A stretch of 64,000 nucleotides of DNA, taken from positions 3,410,001 through 3,474,000 of the forward strand of contig NZ_AP022574.1 in NCBI RefSeq assembly GCF_010729305.1, in the 5' to 3' direction. The notes beneath the pieces are model-generated. The model made no database searches, was not told the origin of the DNA, and saw only the letters and a program-made list of their open reading frames with translations. Each line of letters starts with the position of its first letter. Position 1 is the first letter of the stretch. Source of the DNA: Mycolicibacterium psychrotolerans. Its GTDB lineage: Bacteria; Actinomycetota; Actinomycetes; Mycobacteriales; Mycobacteriaceae. Below are positions 42,062-50,220 of the stretch, piece after piece. A program made the position numbers and the translations under genes.

Positions 42062-42877
42062 TCAGAGCATGATCTGGCGGTTGACATCCTTGTACAGCAG
42101 GTACCGGAAGTTCGAGGGGCCGCCCGCGTAGCACGCCTGCGGGCAGAAGGCGCGCAGTGCGAGGAAGTCGCCTTCCTGAACTTCCACCCAATCCCCGTTG
42201 AGGTGATACACCGCCTTGCCTTCGAGCATCAGCAGGCCGTGCTCCATCACGTGGGTCTCGGCGAACGGAATCGTCGCGCCGGGCTCGAACGTGACGATGT
42301 TGACGTGCATGTCGTAGGCGAGGTCCTGGGGGTCGAGCATGCGCGTCGTTCGCCATTTGCCGTCGGTCCCGGGCATGGCCGACGGTGCGATGTCCTGCTC
42401 GTTGCCGAACTTGACCGACACCGTGTGGCCCGCGATGGCCTCATAACGCTTGCGGATCCACACGAACGTCGCGTCGGCGTCGCCGTTGTTGCAGGCCGAC
42501 CAGTCGGTGCCTGCCGGCAGGTAGGCGAAGCCGCCCTCGGCGAGTGTCTGCGACTGGCCTGCCCCGTCGACGGTGAGCGCACCGGACGTGACGAACAGGA
42601 AGCTCTGTACCTCGGGTTGGGGCTCGGGTCGCTGCGCCCCGCCGCCCGGCTTGACCTCGACGATCGCCTGGAAATACGTCGTCGCGCCACCGGCGACCGG
42701 ACGGTTGAGAATCCATGCGCGCGTATCGGTCCACTCCGGGAACACCGAGGTGACGATGTCGGACAGGACGCCGCGCGGGATGACCGTGTAGGCCTCCGTG
42801 ACGATGGCGCGGTCGGTCAGCAGATCGGTCTGCGGCGGCAGGCCGCCGCGGGGCGTGTAGTACGACGCAGTGGTCAC
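42062..42877 (-). CDS. allE: (S)-ureidoglycine aminohydrolase
   Basis: 271-aa bicupin that releases ammonia from ureidoglycine to give ureidoglycolate. The opening SYYTPRGGLPPQTDLLTDRA is characteristic of AllE/YlbA. The metal-binding cupin is in the second half: ETHVMEHGLLMLEGKAVYHL, followed by FCPQACYAGG. The GTG start overlaps the upstream DUF6986 stop by 4 bp (GTGA). It acts two steps after allantoinase; the intermediate allantoate hydrolase is absent here. Confidence 0.9.
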   Translation of the reverse strand: MTTASYYTPRGGLPPQTDLLTDRAIVTEAYTVIPRGVLSDIVTSVFPEWTDTRAWILNRPVAGGATTYFQAIVEVKPGGGAQRPEPQPEVQSFLFVTSGALTVDGAGQSQTLAEGGFAYLPAGTDWSACNNGDADATFVWIRKRYEAIAGHTVSVKFGNEQDIAPSAMPGTDGKWRTTRMLDPQDLAYDMHVNIVTFEPGATIPFAETHVMEHGLLMLEGKAVYHLNGDWVEVQEGDFLALRAFCPQACYAGGPSNFRYLLYKDVNRQIML

Positions 42878-44151
42878 TGAGTGCTCCTTGTTGGGCGGCC
42901 GAGCGCGATATCGCGCGCGGTGGACACGGGGAGATCGATGGCCGTCTCGATCTCGTCGACGGTGAGGGCGCCGCACACGCTGCCGCGATGGATCACGTTG
43001 GCGAGTGCCCGGGCGGTGGCCGGCTCATCCATGACGGTCGAGTCGAGCTGGTGGACGTAGTTGCGCAGGCGCGCCGCGGCGGGCGCGAAGGCGCCACGGT
43101 AGAACGCGTACGTCGCCAGGTATCGGGTGACGAGTTGGGCGGGGTGCATGTCCCAGCCCTGGTATATGCCGCGCTCCAGGTGGCGGCGGACCAGACGGGC
43201 GTGCAGCTTCCACGCCATGGCGACGTTCTCGGGATCGCCGACCGGGAGGATGTTGGTCGACCCGTCGGACATGTGCACACCGGTGCCGGCAACGGCGAGT
43301 TGCATGACGTTCTTGGCGTGGTCTGCCGCCGGATGCTCCATCGATTGATGGGCCGCGGCGATTCCGAGGGACGCCGAGTAGTCATAGGTCCCGTAGTGCA
43401 ATGAGCTGACGCGGCCCTGGCCGGCGTGGATGAACTGGGCAACGGGTGCGCGGCCATCGGCGTCGAGAATCGCCTGCGGCGTTTCGACCTGCACTTCGAA
43501 CCGGATGCGGCCCAAGGGAAGTCCGTTGGCAGCCTCGAGCGCACCCGCCACCACGACCATCGCCTCGACCTGGTCGACGGAGGTCACCTTGGGCAGGGTG
43601 AGGGTGAGGCCGTCTGGGAGGCCCCCGGTGTCGACGAGTCCGCTGATGAACATGTCGAGCGTGCGGAGTCCGCGTGCGCGGGTGCCGGCTTCGAGGCACT
43701 TGAAGCGCGTGCCGACGAACGGCGTCGAGGTGCCGGCGTCGAGCGCGTTGCGAAGCGAAGCTAGTGCCTGCGCGACATCGGCGTCCTCGGTCGCATCGTC
43801 GAAGGTGCCGTATCCGTCCTCGAAGTCGATGCGAAGGTCTTCGATCGGCTCGGTGGTCAGCTTGTTCTCGACTAGAGCTGCGAGAGTGTCGGGCTCGCAG
43901 TCGGTTCCGCTGCTCGCGTCGACGAGCGCGGCCACTGCGTCGAGTCCGCCCGCGTCATGTGCGGCTGCGAGTGCGGTGGATCCCCACTCGGCGGGCATCG
44001 TCGCCGAGTAGCGATTGCCCGGGATGTAGACGGTGTGGACGGGCTGCCGGCGACCGTCGTCGCCGGGGTAGCGGCTCACCAGCTGTGCGTCTGAGACCGA
44101 GAGGCGGCGGTCGACCTCGGCGAGTACCGCATCGTCGAGGCGTCGGGTCAC
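42874..44151 (-). CDS. DUF6986 protein (HpcH/HpaI aldolase-like TIM barrel)
   Basis: 425-aa protein of a family I associate with actinobacterial urate/ureide loci. It resembles the citrate-lyase/HpcH aldolase and malate synthase barrels: HTVYIPGNRYSATMP at the start, then LRIDFEDGYG (metal-binding Glu/Asp), TLPKVTS and RFEVQVETPQAILDADGR. A late segment DMHPAQLVTRYLATYAFYRG is reminiscent of malate synthase. It could act on glyoxylate or ureidoglycolate, the C2 end product of the pathway; this is inference. GTG start, divergent from the IclR gene. Confidence 0.78.
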   Translation of the reverse strand: MTRRLDDAVLAEVDRRLSVSDAQLVSRYPGDDGRRQPVHTVYIPGNRYSATMPAEWGSTALAAAHDAGGLDAVAALVDASSGTDCEPDTLAALVENKLTTEPIEDLRIDFEDGYGTFDDATEDADVAQALASLRNALDAGTSTPFVGTRFKCLEAGTRARGLRTLDMFISGLVDTGGLPDGLTLTLPKVTSVDQVEAMVVVAGALEAANGLPLGRIRFEVQVETPQAILDADGRAPVAQFIHAGQGRVSSLHYGTYDYSASLGIAAAHQSMEHPAADHAKNVMQLAVAGTGVHMSDGSTNILPVGDPENVAMAWKLHARLVRRHLERGIYQGWDMHPAQLVTRYLATYAFYRGAFAPAAARLRNYVHQLDSTVMDEPATARALANVIHRGSVCGALTVDEIETAIDLPVSTARDIALGRPTRSTQ

Positions 44152-44183
44152 GGGTGGTCCGCTGGCCGGACGCCCAGGATGAA

Positions 44184-44198
44184 TTCCACATCGTGGAG
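44184..44198. promoter_or_regulatory. IclR-type operator, copy 3
   Basis: TTCCACATCGTGGAG, one mismatch from TTCCA-N5-TGGAA, 33-47 bp upstream of the DUF6986 start. Confidence 0.6.
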
Positions 44199-44251
44199 TT
44201 TAGTGCGAGGGCTGTGAAATGTACATGCAGTGTCATCGGTCGCCAAGGAAG

Positions 44252-44266
44252 TTCCATATTGTGGAA
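44252..44266. promoter_or_regulatory. IclR-type operator, copy 4
   Basis: TTCCATATTGTGGAA, perfect TTCCA/TGGAA arms, 53-67 bp upstream of the iclR start at 44319. Confidence 0.6.
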
Positions 44267-44318
44267 TCGATTTTGGCGATGTTGAATGGAACGCACATCG
44301 GCGGCCAGGAGCAGACGC

Positions 44319-45080
44319 ATGGCGGAAAAATCAGGCGGGGTGCAGTCGGTCGAGCGCGCATTCGAGTTGATGGAATTGATCGGACGCGCGGGAGGGGAGT
44401 GCTCGCTGACGGAGTTGTCGGCGGAGTCTCCGTTGCCTCCGCCGACGATTCACCGGCTTCTGCGCACGCTGGTCGGGCTCGGCTATGTACGCCAACTACC
44501 CAATCGCCGCTACGCGTTGGGGCCGAGATTGATTCGGCTCGGCGAAGTTGCGAACCGTCAGTTGGGCGCGGTCGCCGGTCCGGTATTGCAGTCGTTGGTC
44601 GACCAACTCTCGGAGACGGCGAGTCTCGCGGTGCTCGACGGCGACATGGTGATCTACACCGGTCAGGTGCTGCCGTCGAAGCTGATGCGGACGAACACTG
44701 AGGTCGGCAAGCGCGTCGGTCTGCACACGTCCGGTGTGGGCAAAGCCGTCCTGGCTGAATTGGACGATGCACGCATTCTGAAACTGGTGACGCAGTCCGG
44801 ACTTCCGGCACCGACCGGAAACAGTGCGTCGACCCTGTCCGCGGTGTTCGCGAATGTCGAGCGCGTGCGCGCCGATGGCTATGCCATCGACGATGAGGAG
44901 TGCGAGGTCGGCGTTGGCTCCGTCGCGATGGCGGTGCCCGGCGCTCCGACTCCGATGGCGATCGGCATCTCCGGACCCAAGGGACGGATGGGCAAGGATC
45001 TGATCGCTCGCGCCATTCCAGCCCTGAGGAGTGCGACCGACGTGATCTCCGAAGCCTTGATCGGTGCGAAGGAGGGTTAG
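44319..45080 (+). CDS. IclR family regulator of the ureide cluster
   Basis: 253-aa repressor of the IclR family, equivalent in role to AllR. The N-terminal winged helix reads SVERAFELMELIGRAGGECS, then PPTIHRLLRTLVGLGYV; the C-terminal effector domain includes RTNTEVGKRVGLHTSGVGKAVLAEL and DDEECEVGVGSVAMAVPG. I prefer ATG 44319 to 44286 because AGGAG lies about 7 bp upstream. It sits between its presumed target promoters. The likely effector is allantoin, allantoate or glyoxylate. Confidence 0.88.
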   Translation: MAEKSGGVQSVERAFELMELIGRAGGECSLTELSAESPLPPPTIHRLLRTLVGLGYVRQLPNRRYALGPRLIRLGEVANRQLGAVAGPVLQSLVDQLSETASLAVLDGDMVIYTGQVLPSKLMRTNTEVGKRVGLHTSGVGKAVLAELDDARILKLVTQSGLPAPTGNSASTLSAVFANVERVRADGYAIDDEECEVGVGSVAMAVPGAPTPMAIGISGPKGRMGKDLIARAIPALRSATDVISEALIGAKEG

Positions 45081-45213
45081 CCGCTGATCACAGTTGCACC
45101 TTTCCCGGACGGCAGCGCTTGTGAGTGCCGGCAGGCGGGCGCAGGAGGTGGAGTCGATGACGCCCGCTCGCCGAACACGCACTTACCGGTCGGGGACGGC
45201 TGCATTTGCGTCC

Positions 45214-45648
45214 TCAATTCGGCGAGCCGGTGGTGCGGTTGGTGAACCACACGTTCTCTTCGCGCAGCGCTCGGCTACGCCAACCGTCGGGAGTACGCAC
45301 CAACTCGTGGTGGTAGTAGCCGCCACAGGCACTCACCTCGGCCGAACCCGGCAGCTGCATCGGGTTGTAGAACATGGCGCGCACCATTGCGGTGTCTCGG
45401 CCGCTGTCGAGGATCTCGATATTGGTGATGTAATGCATGCTCCACGGCAGCAGAGCGAAGTTCGCGGCGAACCACTCGACGATCTCGTCGCGGCTACCGA
45501 TGGCGGCGCCCGCCGACGAATAGTCGATGTAGGCGTCCTCGGTGAACACGGACCGGTACAGCTGCCAGTCCTTGGTGTCGACGGCGCGCGCGTACCTGTT
45601 GAGCAATGCGGCGATCTGAGATTCGTCGCTCACGGGCATCTGCTTCAC
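45214..45648 (-). CDS. SnoaL/NTF2-like protein, last gene of the Rieske/P450 operon
   Basis: 144-aa SnoaL-like protein: DESQIAALLNRYARAVDTKDWQLYRSVFTEDAYIDYS, then WSMHYITNIEIL and ACGGYYHHELVRTPDGW. This pattern matches the SnoaL_4 group, which contains dehydratases and isomerases and the small subunits of ring-hydroxylating enzymes. The GTG start overlaps the aldehyde dehydrogenase stop by 4 bp. The 133 bp between its stop and the iclR stop hold nothing I recognise. Confidence 0.75.
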   Translation of the reverse strand: MKQMPVSDESQIAALLNRYARAVDTKDWQLYRSVFTEDAYIDYSSAGAAIGSRDEIVEWFAANFALLPWSMHYITNIEILDSGRDTAMVRAMFYNPMQLPGSAEVSACGGYYHHELVRTPDGWRSRALREENVWFTNRTTGSPN

Positions 45649-47135
45649 CCGTTGTCCGGCATGCCGATGGTCTTGGCATCGAGGTATTCCTTGTAGCCTT
45701 CTTCGCCGTTGCGGTAGCCGAGGCCGCTCTGTTTGGTGCCGCCGAACGGGCTGTCGATGCCGAAGTGGCTCTTGCCGTTGATCGTGACGTTGCCGGTGCG
45801 CATCCTGGTGGCGACCGCGAACGCCCGGTCCACGTCGGCGCTGCTGACCTCTCCGGACAGACCGTAGATGCTGTTGTTGGCGATCGCGATCGCCTCGTCG
45901 TCGGTGTCGTAGGGGGTGACGGTGAGGACGGGCCCGAAGATCTCCTCCTGGGCGATCTGGGAATCCGGGTCGACGTCGGCCAGCAGTGTGGGCTGGGTGT
46001 AGTAGCCGACGGGCAGGTTCTCGGGGATGCCGCCGCCGGTGACCAGCCGCGCCCCTGAATCGATACCGGACTTGATCAATCCGAGCACCTTCTGCCGTTG
46101 GCCCTCGCTGATCTGGGGACCCTGCATGATTCCCGGCGTCCAGGGATCCCCGACGGGGAAATTCTCCATCACCTTCTTCAGGATCTCGATGCCCTGGTCA
46201 TAATGGCTGCGGGGCAACAGGATCCGGCTCGGCAGGATGCAGCTCTGCCCCGACATGACACACGCCATCATCGCCGCCATCGACAGCGTGGTGTTGAAGT
46301 CTGCGTCGTCGAGCACGATGTGGGCGGACTTGCCGCCCAACTCCAGCAGCGTCTTCTTCACCGTGGGGGCGCCGGCGGCCAGGATCGCGCGGCCGGTCGC
46401 GGTCGACCCGGTGAACGTGATCATGTCCACCCGCGGGTCGGCCGACAGTGCGGCACCCACCTCGTTGGCATTGGACACCACCACGTTGAAAACGCCCGCC
46501 GGGATGTCGGTCTCCTCGGCGACGATGCGGCCGTACTCGCTGCCCGACCAGGGGGTCAGCTGAGCGGGCTTGAGCACCACGGTGTTGCCTGCCATCAGGG
46601 CGGGCACGGTCTCGGCGATGTTGAGGTAGAACGGCACGTTCCACGGTGTGATCGCACCGACCACGCCGACGGCCTCGTAGTGGATCTTGCGCCGGGCAGG
46701 CCCCAACGGGGTCTCGTGCACCCCGTTGTCGACCAGGTACTCGAAGGCCTTTCCGTGCTCGGCCCAGTGCTTGACCTCTTCGATCGGGCTCTCGATCTGG
46801 GAGCCCGACACTGTCGCCGGGCAACCGACCTCGGTGATCAGGACGCGGCGCAGCCGCTCCTTGTTGCGTTCGAGTGCCTCGTGCAGCTGAGTCAGGCAGT
46901 GGTAACGGAAGTCGAGGTCGCGGGACCAGTCGGTCTCGTCGAATGCGCGCCGCGCCGCGCCCACCGCACGGGCCATATCGTCGGCCGTGCCGTCGGTCGC
47001 CTGTCCGGCCACCTCCTCGCTGGCCGGGTGGATCACATCGAATGTGGCTCCACTGTCTGTGAATTGCAATTCGCCGTCGATGAGCATCCGCTCTTCACCG
47101 GCCAGCACACCGGTTTCGTCTTGCACGCTCGTCAT
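45645..47135 (-). CDS. aldehyde dehydrogenase
   Basis: 496-aa NAD(P)-dependent aldehyde dehydrogenase. Active-site residues: Asn166 (ITPWNVPF), Glu265 (LLELGGKS) and Cys299 (MSGQSCILPSR). The cofactor loop FTGSTATGRAI is at 241-251. The sequence after the catalytic Cys is unusual (ILPSRI instead of the common xAGSR). ATG 47135 overlaps the stop of the CMD gene (ATGA). It would oxidise an aldehyde released by the oxygenases of this cluster. Confidence 0.9.
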   Translation of the reverse strand: MTSVQDETGVLAGEERMLIDGELQFTDSGATFDVIHPASEEVAGQATDGTADDMARAVGAARRAFDETDWSRDLDFRYHCLTQLHEALERNKERLRRVLITEVGCPATVSGSQIESPIEEVKHWAEHGKAFEYLVDNGVHETPLGPARRKIHYEAVGVVGAITPWNVPFYLNIAETVPALMAGNTVVLKPAQLTPWSGSEYGRIVAEETDIPAGVFNVVVSNANEVGAALSADPRVDMITFTGSTATGRAILAAGAPTVKKTLLELGGKSAHIVLDDADFNTTLSMAAMMACVMSGQSCILPSRILLPRSHYDQGIEILKKVMENFPVGDPWTPGIMQGPQISEGQRQKVLGLIKSGIDSGARLVTGGGIPENLPVGYYTQPTLLADVDPDSQIAQEEIFGPVLTVTPYDTDDEAIAIANNSIYGLSGEVSSADVDRAFAVATRMRTGNVTINGKSHFGIDSPFGGTKQSGLGYRNGEEGYKEYLDAKTIGMPDNG

Positions 47136-47764
47136 TCCGTCTCTCTCCTGTTCGTCGCGTCGTGGTCGGGTAGGGATGCGCTGCCGGCGGGCGGTGCGAG
47201 GCCCCAGGTGTCGAAGGCCATCGCCAACATCGTGTAGGTGCCGACGACGAAGATCAGTTCCATCGCTTGATGCGTGCCGAGTTCGTCGGTGATGCGCTGC
47301 CATGTCGAGGCTTCGGCGCGACCGAAAGTCAGTAGTTCGTCGGTGGCCTCGAGTACCAAGCGGTCTGCTCCGACGAAACTGTCATTGCCTTCGGCAAGTC
47401 GGGCGATGTCTTCCTCGGGCACGCCACCGTCGGCGGCGACCTTGGTGTGCTCACCCCAGAAGAACGCGGAGCGGCGGGTATGCGCGATACGCAGGATCGC
47501 CAACTCGCGTAGACGCACAGACAATTCGCCGCGCTGCAGCAGCCAGCCGTTGAAGCTGAGGAAGTGGCGGGCCATCTTCGGGTGGTGGGCGAGCAGGCCG
47601 ATGATGTCGAACTTGAGCGGATCGGCCGCATGTCCCGACCCGGCGCGTGGCACCTGGTCAACTGGCAACCCCAGCAACGTGCCGAACGCGGAGTACTCGT
47701 CGTCTCCCCACTCGTCGGCCGTCAGCGGCGCCAGGAGCGGGCCCTCGGGGTGGCTGTGGGTCAC
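47132..47764 (-). CDS. carboxymuconolactone decarboxylase family protein
   Basis: 210-aa all-helical protein of the CMD/AhpD-like superfamily. The core is LRELAILRIAHTRRSAFFWGEHTKVAADGG, corresponding to the conserved helix with EW..H; the usual AhpD CxxC is absent, so it is not a peroxidase. The GTG start has GGAGG 8 bp upstream and overlaps the stop of the SDR remnant. Role in the cluster unknown, possibly decarboxylation or lactone opening. Confidence 0.75.
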   Translation of the reverse strand: MTHSHPEGPLLAPLTADEWGDDEYSAFGTLLGLPVDQVPRAGSGHAADPLKFDIIGLLAHHPKMARHFLSFNGWLLQRGELSVRLRELAILRIAHTRRSAFFWGEHTKVAADGGVPEEDIARLAEGNDSFVGADRLVLEATDELLTFGRAEASTWQRITDELGTHQAMELIFVVGTYTMLAMAFDTWGLAPPAGSASLPDHDATNRRETE

Positions 47765-47918
47765 GTTCGTCGTCCTCCGTTCACACCTATGACTTGCCCT
47801 GTTACGTAGGATGATTCGTCTTGACACAGGAAGATCGCGGCGTTGGCGATGTCCTCCGGTCGCCCGGCGCGCCGCACCGGCCGCCGGTCACTATGGCGAT
47901 GGTGTCTTCGAAAGGCAT
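47761..47918 (-). pseudogene. SDR gene with a large internal deletion
   Basis: The N-terminal end MPFEDTIAIVTGG (Rossmann start) is joined after a few bases to a C-terminal end in another frame, GRPEDIANAAIFLCQDESSY and then VTGQVIGVNGGRRT. About 600 bp of a normal 250-280-codon SDR are missing and the remainder is out of frame (158 bp). The remnant stop still overlaps the CMD start as GTGA, so the deletion happened inside an intact operon. Confidence 0.85.
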
Positions 47919-47931
47919 TACAGCAGAACTC

Positions 47932-49212
47932 CTACGAGAACTCGATATACAGGCGAGTGAGCCCGCGCAAGATGAATGTCGGCAGATATTTGTAGCGCCT
48001 GGCGTCGGCCGGCCCGTGCTTGTCCTCGTCGATCCAAATGTCCGTGGTCCGGTCCAGGAGCCGATTGAGACTGACCTTGGCCTCGGCGCGGGCCAACGGC
48101 GCACCCGGACAGCTGTGCGCTCCCCGGCCGAACGCGATGTGCTGACGCGCATTCGCCCGGTTCAGGTCGAAAGTGTCTGGATCGGTGAACCGGCGCGGAT
48201 CACGGTTGGCCGCGGCGTTGTTCAGCATCACCGTGGTACCCGCGGGCAGGTCTACGCCGCCGACGGTTACGGGCACTTTGGACAGCCGGAAGTCCCCGCG
48301 GATCGGACTCTCGACCCGCAGTGCCTCCTCGATGAAGCCGGGGATCAGACTCCGGTCGGCCCGTAGCTTCGCGTGCAGCGCAGGGTCTTCGGCGATCATC
48401 ATCACCGCGGTGCTGACCAGACGGACCGTCGTCTCCTGTCCGGCCGCGAACAGGTTAGCCGCCACGCACACCACATCGTTCACCGGTGGGGTACGTCCGT
48501 CCGGGAACAGCGCCGAGGCCAGGCCGGTCAGCACGTCGTCGCGTGGGTTCTCGCGACGATCGGTGATGTACTCGGTGAACTTTCCGTAGAGGTACTCCAG
48601 GGGAGAGTGGTGCATCTCGTCCCCGTCACTGCTGCCGATGGTGCCGGTGGCGGTGAGCAATTGGTCCTTGAAGTCGTCGTGATCGGACTCGGGCACCCCG
48701 AGCAGGTCGGCGATCACCAGCATTGCGAACGGATTGCCGAAATCGCTGACGAACTCGCACTTTCCACCGGCCAGCGCCTCGTCGAACTGACGGTCGGCCA
48801 GGCGCCACATGAACTCCTCATTCTCTTTGAGGCGCTTGGGTGTGATCATCTTCGACAGTAGGGCCCGGTGATCGGAGTGCAGCGGCGGATCCAGGGTCGG
48901 CAGCTGATCGTTGAACGGCAGCTGATCGCGATGCTGGGCGATCAATTCGGAGACGTCGTCGCCTTCCAGCGGCACCGGGAAACCGGGGAACGGCCCGGTG
49001 ACCGAGGTACACGACGAGAACCGGACGTTGTCGTTGTACGCCGCGACGGCTTCTTCGTACCCGGTGATCATCACCACGTCGTGGTGCGGTTCGCGGCGTA
49101 CCGGGCACTGATCACGCACGGCGGCGAGATACTCGTAGGGGTCGTGCAGCAGCTTGTTGTCGGTGAAGAAGTCGACCGCATCGATGTCCGTGCCTACCGA
49201 CTTATCGGTCAC
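47932..49212 (-). CDS. cytochrome P450
   Basis: 426-aa soluble bacterial P450. Heme-binding FGRGAHSCPG with Cys368, ExxR in EEALRVESP, and the I-helix AGQETT. It hydroxylates a hydrophobic substrate using electrons from a ferredoxin; a decayed ferredoxin gene is found at 54302. The GTG start overlaps the preceding gene (49209-49667) by 4 bp. It is embedded with Rieske oxygenase and aldehyde dehydrogenase, suggesting a terpenoid, alicyclic or aromatic degradation route. Confidence 0.93.
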   Translation of the reverse strand: MTDKSVGTDIDAVDFFTDNKLLHDPYEYLAAVRDQCPVRREPHHDVVMITGYEEAVAAYNDNVRFSSCTSVTGPFPGFPVPLEGDDVSELIAQHRDQLPFNDQLPTLDPPLHSDHRALLSKMITPKRLKENEEFMWRLADRQFDEALAGGKCEFVSDFGNPFAMLVIADLLGVPESDHDDFKDQLLTATGTIGSSDGDEMHHSPLEYLYGKFTEYITDRRENPRDDVLTGLASALFPDGRTPPVNDVVCVAANLFAAGQETTVRLVSTAVMMIAEDPALHAKLRADRSLIPGFIEEALRVESPIRGDFRLSKVPVTVGGVDLPAGTTVMLNNAAANRDPRRFTDPDTFDLNRANARQHIAFGRGAHSCPGAPLARAEAKVSLNRLLDRTTDIWIDEDKHGPADARRYKYLPTFILRGLTRLYIEFS

Positions 49213-49667
49213 GCACCGTCTCCGTCGAAGCTGGGCATCGCGGCCGGGTCGGGCAGCTCCATCTGCAGGTAAACCGCGATAGAGCGAATCTTGTTGTCCG
49301 CGTCGAACTCGAAGACCGACGCAGTGTTGACCACGCTACTGAAGTCTCCGACCTTGCTGCGCTCTTCGAGTTCAAGGAACGCCAGGTCCCCGGTCTCGGT
49401 AACGCGCTTGAACGAGCAGTCCCAATCCGAGGACCTCGCCCATTTGGTGAGGAACTCGGTGTACTGCGTCCAATTCATCACCTCTTTGAATGGCCCGATG
49501 CGGACAAGATTTTCGGTGCTGACGAACTCGGCCAGTGGCGCCCAGCTCTCGGTCGAAAAACCGTGTTCCTTGGCACTTTTCACCAGGTCTCGCATCACCT
49601 GACTGTATTGCAGCACCATCAGCGACCGTCCGGTGGTTTCGCCGATCACGTCGTCGATGGTCGTCAT
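49209..49667 (-). CDS. SnoaL/NTF2-like protein
   Basis: 152-aa protein with an NTF2-like outline: N-terminal helices (RDLVKSAKEHGFSTESWAPL), then FVSTENLVRIGPFKEVMNW and the strand pairs FKRVTETGDLAFLELEE and NKIRSIAVYLQME. No cofactor motif. It overlaps both neighbours by 4 bp, so it is translated with the P450 and the next NTF2-like protein. A structural or isomerase role is possible. Confidence 0.65.
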   Translation of the reverse strand: MTTIDDVIGETTGRSLMVLQYSQVMRDLVKSAKEHGFSTESWAPLAEFVSTENLVRIGPFKEVMNWTQYTEFLTKWARSSDWDCSFKRVTETGDLAFLELEERSKVGDFSSVVNTASVFEFDADNKIRSIAVYLQMELPDPAAMPSFDGDGA

Positions 49668-50188
49668 ACCGTCACCCCGGCCGCGGCAAGGGTTCGCTCG
49701 AGGGCTTCGAGGTATTCACCGGTGCCGTGGAACGGGCCGTGCACACCGAGAGCGACGTCGAGAAAGGCGTTGTACTCGTCGTTGACGTGGGTCTCCCAGC
49801 GGGTGATCTGACCGTCGTCGTTCGTCTCGATGAAGCTGTAGGAGTAAAACCCCATCTTCACACCGTGTTTGGTGTGGCCTTCCCAGCGAGTCTTCATCAC
49901 CACGCCGTTGTTGGCCGGCCAGTAGCCGAAGCTGGCCGGCTTCCAATCCGGAAAGCTCAACGAGTAGGCCTTGGCCTCCATCGTCGAGGCTCTGGCAGTG
50001 TCCTCGGGGAATTCGCTGAGCTTGAACACCTGATCGCCGGTGAAGTAGGGAGACACGTAGACGCCGTCTTCGGCGAACTTCCATGCGTCGGCGAAAGCTT
50101 CACCGTCTTGCACCCCCTGGCGTAGGTAGGCGTCGCGGTAGGCCTCGGCCATCCGGACGTGGTGGGCGATGCGTTGCTCCAGATGCAC
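49664..50188 (-). CDS. NTF2-like protein, possible small partner of the Rieske oxygenase
   Basis: 174-aa protein, the first gene after the Rieske alpha subunit (33 bp apart). Helical N-terminus RIAHHVRMAEAYRDAYLRQG, then beta-rich segments VYVSPYFTGDQVF, VVMKTRWEGHTKHGV and YSYSFIETNDDGQITRWETH. Length and fold type fit ring-hydroxylating oxygenase beta subunits, which are NTF2-like, but I see no clear family signature. GTG start. Confidence 0.6.
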   Translation of the reverse strand: MHLEQRIAHHVRMAEAYRDAYLRQGVQDGEAFADAWKFAEDGVYVSPYFTGDQVFKLSEFPEDTARASTMEAKAYSLSFPDWKPASFGYWPANNGVVMKTRWEGHTKHGVKMGFYSYSFIETNDDGQITRWETHVNDEYNAFLDVALGVHGPFHGTGEYLEALERTLAAAGVTV

Positions 50189-50220
50189 TGGCTTCCTCTT
50201 TCCGGGATGGGCGGTGGGGT

